In this document: piece after piece, positions 7,101 through 13,188 of the stretch
Layout of the letters: each line of letters starts with the position of its first letter
How positions within the stretch are numbered: position 1 is the stretch's first letter
Assembly: GCA_003563465.1 (NCBI GenBank)
Contig: PWVH01000143.1
Coordinates: forward strand, 1 to 15,415
Reading direction: 5' to 3'
DNA length: 15,415 nt
Origin: Coriobacteriaceae bacterium
Lineage (GTDB): Bacteria > Actinomycetota > Coriobacteriia > Anaerosomatales > SLCP01
Notes under the pieces: generated by a model
Told to the model about the DNA's origin: nothing
What the model saw: only the letters and a program-made list of their open reading frames with translations
Databases searched by the model: none
Translations under genes and position numbers: made by a program

Positions 7101-7674
7101 GCCTTTTCACGAACCCGTGACGGTGGGCCAGATCTACATCCTCAAGCTCCTCCATCTTGTCGACGACAAGATTCACGCTCGCTCCACGGGACCGTATTCA
7201 TTGATCACGCAGCAGCCGCTCGGTGGCAAGGCGCAGTTCGGAGGCCAACGCTTCGGCGAGATGGAGGTGTGGGCCCTCTACGCATACGGTGCCGCTTACG
7301 TCTTGCAAGAGATACTCACCGTCAAGTCCGATGACGTGCTGGGCAGGGTGAAAGCGTACGAAGCCATCGTCAAGGGCGAGAACATCCCCGAACCGGGCAT
7401 ACCCGAGTCCTTCAAGGTCTTGGTAAAGGAGATGCAATCGCTCTGCCTGGATGTCGAGATCCTCACAGAAGAAGGCGGAGAGATCGAACTGAAAGAGGAC
7501 GAAGAAGACATCTTCAAGACCGCCGAGGAACTCGGTTTGGACCTAGGCGACGGAGGCCAAACACCCGACGAAGATAAGGACACCGATGCGCTCGAAGAGC
7601 TCATCGAGAGCGACATCTCTGCGCTCGATCTTGGCGGCGATGCAGATTCCAACGACCCGGACGAGGAGGAGTAG
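4183..7674 (+). CDS. rpoB: DNA-directed RNA polymerase subunit beta
   Basis: RpoB forms one half of the polymerase active-site cleft and the rifampicin pocket. The 1163-residue protein has the protrusion and lobes in its N-terminal half, the rifampicin region at about 386-411 (GSSQLSQFMDQ followed by THKRRLSALGPGGL), and the GDKLAGRHGNKG signature at 836-847. A very acidic tail runs from about 1105 to 1163. The residues equal to E. coli Gln513, Asp516, His526 and Ser531 are unchanged (Gln391, Asp394, His404, Ser409), so no classic rifampicin-resistance change is present. The start is TTG at 4183, set by a strong AAGGAGG (4170-4176) 6 bases upstream; no ATG or GTG fits. rpoC follows after 3 bases, and its ribosome site lies in the codons of the acidic tail. 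Confidence 0.98.
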   Translation: MVPRGEGSPVVSAGLRQRRTFAKIPEILEVPNLIAIQRDSFDWFLIEGLRETFSDISPIEDFTGNLAVEFGDHEFGDPKYSVEECKEKDMSFQAPLFVEVRFINKETGEIKEQQVFMGDFPLMTDRGTFVINGTERVVVSQLVRSPGVYYAKEFDKTTDKAIYTTKVIPARGAWLELETDKRDIVSVRVDRKRKQPVTVLLKALGIAETREEVLELFDNSECIERTLERDFTETREEALIEIYKRLRPGEPPTVESARGLLEGLFFNPQRYDLAKVGRYKVNKKLELALPGSLSTLTNEDILAAVRYLVKLWEDAEGYEIDDIDHFGNRRIRSVGELIQNQFRIGLARMERVVRERMTTQDVEEITPQSLINIRPIVASIKEFFGSSQLSQFMDQTNPVAGLTHKRRLSALGPGGLSRERAGFEVRDVHPSHYGRMCPIETPEGPNIGLIGSLATFGRINPYGFIETPYRKVVKGKVTDEIEYLTADVEERYVIAQANEPFNPKTGKFLRDRVLCRLKGGEPEEVEPKRVEYMDVSPRQMVSVATALIPFLEHDDANRALMGSNMQRQAVPLMRPVAPLVGTGMEHRSAVDTGEVLLAKRAGKVEYVDSMKVVVRARDGSIDEYQLPKFMRSNQGTCVNHRPIVEEGKSVKRGQVLADGPSSEQGELGLGQNLLVAFMPWEGYNYEDAIIISERLVEDDVLTSIHIEEYEVEARDTKLGPEEITREIPNVGEDVLANLDEGGVIRIGAEVFPGDVLVGKVTPKGETELTAEERLLRAIFGEKAREVRDTSLKVPHGETGRVIAVRQFSRDSGDDLSPGVNELVRVYVAQKRKVSEGDKLAGRHGNKGVIAKILPVEDMPFMADGTAVDIILNPLGVPSRMNVGQLLETHLGWAASVGWVDDAKQPSSMDGPIYVSTPVFDGARESEISDVIERANRNMLLKASERYGKAVRDEFVPTLSREGKTVLCDGRTGEPFHEPVTVGQIYILKLLHLVDDKIHARSTGPYSLITQQPLGGKAQFGGQRFGEMEVWALYAYGAAYVLQEILTVKSDDVLGRVKAYEAIVKGENIPEPGIPESFKVLVKEMQSLCLDVEILTEEGGEIELKEDEEDIFKTAEELGLDLGDGGQTPDEDKDTDALEELIESDISALDLGGDADSNDPDEEE

Positions 7675-7677
7675 ACC

Positions 7678-10600
7678 TTGCTCGACGTCGATGTGAACAA
7701 CTTCGACAGGTTGCGGATAGGGCTTGCGTCATCCGAACAGATTCGCCAGTGGTCTCGTGGCGAGGTCAAGAAGCCGGAGACCATAAACTACCGCACCTTG
7801 AAGCCGGAAAAGGACGGCCTGTTCTGCGAGAAGATATTCGGGCCGACCAAAGACTGGGAGTGTTACTGCGGCAAGTACAAGCGCGTGCGCTTCAAGGGCA
7901 TCGTCTGTGAGCGCTGCGGTGTCGAGGTCACGCGCGCAAAGGTCCGTCGCGACCGGATGGGGCACATCGAGCTCGCTGCCTCCGTAAGTCACATCTGGTA
8001 CTTCAAGGGCGTTCCCTCGCGCCTCGGCTATCTTCTGGACATCGCTCCGAAGGACCTGGAAAAGGTCTTATACTTCGCTTCCTCGATCATCACTTCGATA
8101 AACGACGAGGATCGTGAGGCCGACATCGCGATGCTCAAGGACGAACTCACTGCGGATCTCGAGGGGCTCGAGGCGGAGAAGGCCGAGGAGATCGCTGCGG
8201 TGCTCGAGGAAAAAGACCGGCTGATTGCTGTAGCCAAAGGCGAGATCGAGGCCGAGGACGCCGATGACGCTGGCGACGAGACTCCGGTTGAAGACCGCGT
8301 CAAGAAGCTCGAGAAAGAGGCTGAGCGAGACGTCCGCGATCTCGAAGAGGAGTACGTCGAGCGAAAGCAGCTACTGGGCGAGGCATTCGACACCTTCCAG
8401 AAGCTAGCGCCCAAGATGCTCATCAACGACGAGACGCTCTACCGGGAGGTGAAGGTTCGCTACGGCACCTACTTCCGTGGCGGCATGGGCGCAGAGGCCG
8501 TCAAAGATCTGCTCAGGCAGGTCGATCTCGACTTGCTTGCCGAGGATCTCCGCACGCAGATTCGTGAGGGCAAGGGTCAGAAGCGCGCCAAGGCGGTCAA
8601 GCGGCTGAAGGTAGTCGCTGCCTTCCGTGGCTCGAAGAACAGACCCGAGTGGATGATTCTCGACGCGCTGCCCGTAATACCTCCTGATCTACGTCCGATG
8701 GTGCAGCTGGACGGCGGTCGCTTCGCGACCAGCGACCTGAACGATCTGTATCGTCGAGTCATCAATCGCAACAACCGCCTGAAGCGCCTACTCGACCTCG
8801 GCGCTCCCGAGATAATCGTCAACAACGAGAAGCGCATGCTTCAAGAGGCTGTGGACGCACTTTTCGACAACGGTCGCCGTGGTCGCCCGGTTACTGGGCC
8901 TGGCAACCGGCCACTGAAGTCGATAAGCGACATGCTCAAAGGGAAGCAAGGGCGCTTCCGTCAGAATCTCCTCGGTAAGAGGGTCGACTATTCCGGTCGC
9001 TCGGTGATCGTGGTAGGACCGGAGCTGAAGCTACACCAGTGCGGCTTGCCCAAGGCGATGGCTCTCGAACTCTTCAAGCCGTTCGTCATGAAGCGACTCG
9101 TGGACCTCGATCACGCTCAGAACATCAAGAGCGCAAAACGCATGGTGGACCGGGGCAAGGCCGTGGTCTGGGACGTGCTGGAAGAAGTCATCTCCGAGCA
9201 CCCGGTGCTGCTCAACCGCGCGCCCACGCTCCACCGCCTCGGCATCCAGGCGTTCGAGCCGGTGCTCGTTGAGGGCAAGGCCATCCGCATCCATCCGCTG
9301 GTCTGCACCGCGTTCAATGCCGACTTCGACGGCGACCAGATGGCGGTTCACGTCCCGCTATCCGCCGAGGCGCAGGCCGAGGCGCGCATCTTGATGCTCT
9401 CGACCAACAACACCAAATCTCCCGCGCACGGCAGGCCTCTTACGACCCCCACACAGGACATGGTCATCGGGCTCTACTACCTCACGGCCGAGCGAGAGGG
9501 GATGCCCGGCGAGGGACGCGTGTTCTTCAGCCCCGACGAAGCCATGCTCGCCTACGACAGCAGGAGTGGTATAGACCTTCAGACGAAGATCTCCGTGCGC
9601 TTGACCGAGGACATGCAGGCTGAAACCGAACCGGGTACTTACGAAGAGATCGTCGCAGGATCACGCATCGAGACGACCATCGGGCGGATAATATTCAACC
9701 GCTCGCTACCGGAAGACTTCGCTTACGTGAATCACGAGATCGACAAGAAGGGCATCTCGCGGATCATAGAGGAATGCGCGAATCGCTACTCGACCAGCGA
9801 GATGGGGGTCACGTTAGACGAACTCAAACGGCTGGGCTTCCACTACGCTACGCGTGCGGGTTTGACCGTCTCGGTCTACGACGCCGTCATTCCCGAAGAG
9901 AAGAGCGCCTTGTTGGACAGTGCCCAGGAAGCCGTCGACACTATCGAGGGTCAGTACGAGCGCGGCCTCATCACGGGAGAGGAGCGCCATCGCCAGATCG
10001 TCGACGTGTGGACGCGGGCCACCGACGAGGTCGGTGACGCGATGGCCGGCAACTTCGACAAGTTCAATCCCGTCTTCATGATGGCCAACTCCGGTGCGCG
10101 CGGTAACATCAAGCAGATTCGGCAGCTTGCCGGCATGCGCGGCCTGATGGCCAATCCCAGAGGCGACATCCTCGACAGGCCCATCAAGGCGAACTTCCGA
10201 GAAGGCTTGTCGGTGCTGGAGTACTTCATCTCCACCCATGGAGCCCGCAAGGGGTTGGCGGACACGGCATTGCGCACCGCCGACTCCGGCTACCTCACTC
10301 GGCGTCTCGTCGATGTTGCCCAAGACGTGATAGTGCGGGAAAGCGACTGCGGGACCGACGAGGGAGCCGTCTTCTCGATAGGTTTCGAGACGCATCCGGA
10401 CGGTATCGATGTCAACCTGGTAGGACGGTGCTTGCTCGAGCCGGTCGTCCACCCCAAGACGGGCAAGGTCCTAAGAGAGTCTGGCGAGTATCTCGGCAAC
10501 GAGAAGGAGCTGCTTGCTCTCCTCGAGGCGAATGTGGACTCGGTAGTAGCGCGTAGCGTCATGACGTGTCATGCCAAACACGGCATCTGTCAAGCCTGCT

Positions 10601-11985
10601 ACGGCTGGGACCTTGCGACACGCATGCCTGTGGACATCGGTACCGCGGTCGGAATCATAGCCGCCCAGTCGATCGGAGAACCAGGCACTCAGCTCACCAT
10701 GCGGACCTTCCACACGGGTGGAGTCGCGGGCGAAGACATCACTCACGGTCTGCCGCGAGTCACAGAGCTCTTCGAAGCCCGCAAGCCCAAAGGCCAGGCT
10801 ATTCTTGCCGAGATATCCGGCAAGCTTACGATAGACGATGCGGAGAAATCCCGCTATCTGATCGTCAGGGACGAGGATGATCAGGAGAAGTCATACGCCG
10901 TCTCGCGGCGTGCGCGCCTGAGACCCGGAATCGCCGACGGGGTCGAGGTCTCCGTGGGCCAGCAGCTCACCGAGGGCTCGGTCAACCCGCACGACCTTCT
11001 TCACCTGAAGGGCCCGAGTGACGTCTTGCGCTATATCGTCTCTCAGGTACAGGACGTCTACCGGAGTCAGGGTGTCGACATCAACGACAAGCACATCGAG
11101 GTGATAGCGCGACAGATGCTCAGGAAGGTGACCGTACTCGAACCCGGTGACACCGACTTCCTTCCGGGGCAGCTCGTGAGCCGCATCGCATTCGAGCAGG
11201 AGAACGAGACGCTGATGGCCGACGGCGGGGAAACGGGCGTGGGGGCCCCCGTTCTCCTCGGAATCACCAAGGCGTCGCTTGCCACCGAGAGCTATCTGTC
11301 GGCGGCATCCTTCCAAGAGACCACCCGTGTTCTCACGGACGCGGCGATCGCAGGTAAGGCCGACCAGCTGCTCGGCCTGAAAGAGAACGTCATCATCGGC
11401 AAACTGATACCGGCGGCCACTGGCATGAAGCGCTACCGCTCTGTGAAGCTCACGTATAAGGGGCAGTCAGCCGAGTGGGATCAAGCCGAAGAAGGCCCGC
11501 TGCCGGAGTTCGCGCCCGAAGAACTCAAGGAACTCGAGTCATTGCTCCCTGCTCCGGAGCTTGAAGAGGCGGCGATAACGGCCAGCGACGCGGCCGCGTT
11601 CTTCGCCGACCTGGAATCGGATCGCGAAGGAGCTGCCAAAGCCGATGTCGAGAGCTTTGCGAACAAGGTCTTCGAGCCGGAGACGGCAGCAGCCGCCGGT
11701 GCAGTAGACGATGATGGAGCGGTCTCTGTCGAAGAGGCTGTGCCACATGATGCTGTGATCGGTGAAGTGACCTCTATGCCTCTTGGTGAACTCGGCATCT
11801 CGACCCGATGGAAGAAGAAGCTCGCCGAAGCGGGCATCAGAACCGTCGGAGACGCATTGAAGCGCACAGCCGACGATCTTCTTGAAGTGCCCGGCATCGG
11901 CGTGAAGGCCGTCGAGGAACTCGAGGCGAAGCTGGCCGAACATGGAGCGAAGCTGGCTGAGCAAGACGTCGAGACGCTTGTGTAG
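7678..11985 (+). CDS. rpoC: RNA polymerase subunit beta-prime with C-terminal alpha-CTD-like domain
   Basis: RpoC carries the catalytic Mg-binding NADFDGDQM loop (547-555; Asp549, Asp551, Asp553). Zinc site 1 is Cys62/64/77/80 and zinc site 2 is Cys891/964/971/974; the trigger loop LTMRTFHTGG lies at 1006-1015. A charged helical insert at about 142-242 resembles the actinobacterial beta-prime insert (a coiled coil in mycobacteria). The usual core ends near residue 1258. Here it continues through an Ala/Glu/Asp-rich linker (about 1265-1366) into a helix-hairpin-helix domain (about 1369-1425) that resembles the RNA polymerase alpha C-terminal domain. This makes 1435 residues, about 120 more than mycobacterial RpoC. 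The start is TTG at 7678 with AGGAGG at 7664-7669, inside the end of rpoB. The tail is in frame with matching composition, so it is not a sequencing fusion. Confidence 0.97.
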   Translation: MLDVDVNNFDRLRIGLASSEQIRQWSRGEVKKPETINYRTLKPEKDGLFCEKIFGPTKDWECYCGKYKRVRFKGIVCERCGVEVTRAKVRRDRMGHIELAASVSHIWYFKGVPSRLGYLLDIAPKDLEKVLYFASSIITSINDEDREADIAMLKDELTADLEGLEAEKAEEIAAVLEEKDRLIAVAKGEIEAEDADDAGDETPVEDRVKKLEKEAERDVRDLEEEYVERKQLLGEAFDTFQKLAPKMLINDETLYREVKVRYGTYFRGGMGAEAVKDLLRQVDLDLLAEDLRTQIREGKGQKRAKAVKRLKVVAAFRGSKNRPEWMILDALPVIPPDLRPMVQLDGGRFATSDLNDLYRRVINRNNRLKRLLDLGAPEIIVNNEKRMLQEAVDALFDNGRRGRPVTGPGNRPLKSISDMLKGKQGRFRQNLLGKRVDYSGRSVIVVGPELKLHQCGLPKAMALELFKPFVMKRLVDLDHAQNIKSAKRMVDRGKAVVWDVLEEVISEHPVLLNRAPTLHRLGIQAFEPVLVEGKAIRIHPLVCTAFNADFDGDQMAVHVPLSAEAQAEARILMLSTNNTKSPAHGRPLTTPTQDMVIGLYYLTAEREGMPGEGRVFFSPDEAMLAYDSRSGIDLQTKISVRLTEDMQAETEPGTYEEIVAGSRIETTIGRIIFNRSLPEDFAYVNHEIDKKGISRIIEECANRYSTSEMGVTLDELKRLGFHYATRAGLTVSVYDAVIPEEKSALLDSAQEAVDTIEGQYERGLITGEERHRQIVDVWTRATDEVGDAMAGNFDKFNPVFMMANSGARGNIKQIRQLAGMRGLMANPRGDILDRPIKANFREGLSVLEYFISTHGARKGLADTALRTADSGYLTRRLVDVAQDVIVRESDCGTDEGAVFSIGFETHPDGIDVNLVGRCLLEPVVHPKTGKVLRESGEYLGNEKELLALLEANVDSVVARSVMTCHAKHGICQACYGWDLATRMPVDIGTAVGIIAAQSIGEPGTQLTMRTFHTGGVAGEDITHGLPRVTELFEARKPKGQAILAEISGKLTIDDAEKSRYLIVRDEDDQEKSYAVSRRARLRPGIADGVEVSVGQQLTEGSVNPHDLLHLKGPSDVLRYIVSQVQDVYRSQGVDINDKHIEVIARQMLRKVTVLEPGDTDFLPGQLVSRIAFEQENETLMADGGETGVGAPVLLGITKASLATESYLSAASFQETTRVLTDAAIAGKADQLLGLKENVIIGKLIPAATGMKRYRSVKLTYKGQSAEWDQAEEGPLPEFAPEELKELESLLPAPELEEAAITASDAAAFFADLESDREGAAKADVESFANKVFEPETAAAAGAVDDDGAVSVEEAVPHDAVIGEVTSMPLGELGISTRWKKKLAEAGIRTVGDALKRTADDLLEVPGIGVKAVEELEAKLAEHGAKLAEQDVETLV

Positions 11986-11995
11986 CACTGCTGAG

Positions 11996-12044
11996 GAATC
12001 ACAACAGAAGAGGCGCCCGTCGGGCGCCTCTTCTGTTGTGATTC
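11996..12044 (+). terminator. Perfect 23-bp hairpin terminator after rpoC
   Basis: The arms 11996-12018 and 12022-12044 are perfectly complementary over 23 bp with a 3-base loop GTC. The core GAGGCGCCC/GGGCGCCTC is preceded by an A-rich and followed by a T-rich segment (TTCTGTTGT), as in a two-way intrinsic terminator. It begins 10 bases after the rpoC stop. It should end the rpoBC transcript and insulate the str operon promoter just downstream. Confidence 0.9.
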
Positions 12045-12096
12045 GAAAGAGCGGGCCACAGCGCAGGCGCTATGGATACGCCCGGATGCGTGGCGT

Positions 12097-12125
12097 TTGA
12101 CAAGCTGCCAGGAGATTGGTAGAGT
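12097..12125 (+). promoter_or_regulatory. Sigma70-type promoter of the str operon (rpsL)
   Basis: A perfect TTGACA (12097-12102) is followed after exactly 17 bases by TAGAGT (12120-12125). Transcription would start near 12132, giving a leader of about 84 bases before rpsL. The -10 is identical to that of the rpmG promoter, and both are followed by a C-rich stretch. It lies directly after the rpoC terminator, so it marks a new transcription unit for rpsL-rpsG-fusA-tuf. Confidence 0.8.
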
Positions 12126-12215
12126 CCCACCCTGTGGCTCTGTGCGTTCGGCCGTGTGCGTAGTGCGAGGTCGGGCAGGAGCGTCCATGAGGTAGCGAAG
12201 AAGAAGGAGAGCACG

Positions 12216-12584
12216 TTGCCGACGATCAATCAGTTGGTGCGCAAAGGCCGCAAGTTCAAGAAGGCCAAGACCGCGACTCCTGCGCTGAGGGGCAACCCCC
12301 AGAAGCGTGGGGTCTGCACTCGCGTGTATACGACTACTCCCAAAAAGCCGAACTCGGCGCTGCGCAAGGTAGCCCGTGTCCGCCTGACCAACCAGATGGA
12401 AGTCACTGCTTACATACCCGGTGTGGGTCACAACCTGCAGGAACACTCCATCGTGCTGGTTCGTGGCGGTCGCGTGAAGGATCTCCCTGGTGTGCGCTAT
12501 AAGATCATCCGAGCAGCTCTCGACTGTGCAGGTGTGAGCGATCGCAACCAGGCCCGGTCGCGCTATGGAGTCAAGAAGTCGTAG
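12216..12584 (+). CDS. rpsL: 30S ribosomal protein S12
   Basis: S12 sits at the decoding centre of the small subunit and controls accuracy and streptomycin response. From the TTG at 12216 the protein has 122 residues and opens PTINQLVRKGR right after the initiator, as expected for S12. The TTG has AAGGAG (12204-12209) 6 bases upstream. The longer in-frame start (GTG at 12156) would add 20 unmatched residues and overlap the leader. The conserved TTTPKKPNSALRK loop contains Lys43, and the RVKDLPGVRY segment contains Lys88. Both are the unchanged, streptomycin-sensitive residues, and Asp89 is the residue that is methylthiolated in many bacteria. It is the first gene of the str operon. Confidence 0.97.
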   Translation: MPTINQLVRKGRKFKKAKTATPALRGNPQKRGVCTRVYTTTPKKPNSALRKVARVRLTNQMEVTAYIPGVGHNLQEHSIVLVRGGRVKDLPGVRYKIIRAALDCAGVSDRNQARSRYGVKKS

Positions 12585-12604
12585 CGTACAGGGCTGAATC
12601 CGCT

Positions 12605-12629
12605 GGCCCGACGCATCAAGCGTCTGGTC
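12605..12629 (+). other. Hairpin in the rpsL-rpsG spacer
   Basis: GACGC (12610-12614) pairs with GCGTC (12620-12624) around loop ATCAA. After one mismatch the stem continues with 12605-12608 against 12626-12629 (one G-U pair). It lies about 20 bases before the rpsG ribosome site AAGGAG (12649-12654). In E. coli, S7 represses the str operon by binding the S12-S7 intercistronic RNA. This hairpin is a candidate for the same role, but no binding consensus was recognised. Confidence 0.35.
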
Positions 12630-12661
12630 GTCGATTGCAGGAAGAGTGAAGGAGACCGAGT

Positions 12662-13132
12662 ATGCCAAGGCGCGCAGCAGCCACCCGTCGGGAAGTCGTG
12701 CCCGACTCCGTTTACAACAACCGTCTCGTCACCCAACTGATCAACAAGGTGCTATGGGATGGCAAGAGGTCTATCGCCGAGCGCATAGTCTATGACGCCT
12801 TCGATCTGATAGAGAAGAAGACAGGAAGCGATCCGCTCGCCACGTTCAAGAAGGCCATGGACAACGTCCGGCCCACTCTTGAGGTCCGGCCGAAGCGTGT
12901 CGGCGGAGCTACCTATCAGGTTCCCGTCGAAGTCAACTCGCGTCGAGCCACAACCCTTGCGATCAGATGGATGGTCAACTACTCGCGTGCCAGGCGCGAG
13001 AAGACGATGGCCGAGCGGCTGGCCAACGAGATCATCGATGCTGCGAACGGAACAGGCGCCTCTGTCAAGAAGCGCGAGGACCTGTTCAAGATGGCTGAGT
13101 CCAACCGCGCCTTCAGTCATTACAGGTGGTAG
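12662..13132 (+). CDS. rpsG: 30S ribosomal protein S7
   Basis: S7 binds the 3' major domain of 16S rRNA, starts assembly of the small-subunit head, and contacts E-site tRNA. The 156-residue length is exactly typical. The N-terminal basic segment opens PRRAAATRREVVPDS, the central part has the RPKRVGGATYQVPVEV hairpin region, and the C-terminus has the FKMAESNRAFSHYRW end. The ATG at 12662 follows AAGGAG (12649-12654) at 7 bases. It lies 77 bases after rpsL and 56 bases before fusA in the str operon. Confidence 0.98.
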   Translation: MPRRAAATRREVVPDSVYNNRLVTQLINKVLWDGKRSIAERIVYDAFDLIEKKTGSDPLATFKKAMDNVRPTLEVRPKRVGGATYQVPVEVNSRRATTLAIRWMVNYSRARREKTMAERLANEIIDAANGTGASVKKREDLFKMAESNRAFSHYRW

Positions 13133-13188
13133 CCAGCGTAGCCGCCGACCAACGGCACACCAGCAGACGCAAGGGACGAATCGAGAGA

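Noticed and set aside
9814..10452. 212-codon open frame on the - strand inside rpoC
   Set aside because: Antisense shadow of conserved rpoC sequence, with no ribosome site or family match.
11481..12668. 395-codon open frame on the - strand across the rpoC end, terminator and rpsL
   Set aside because: It runs through a strong hairpin terminator and the rpsL promoter, and its Ser/Ala-rich translation mirrors the acidic rpoC linker. It is a shadow.
13126..13188. N-terminal extension of fusA from a GTG
   Set aside because: It overlaps the rpsG stop, has no ribosome site, and the added residues do not match EF-G.
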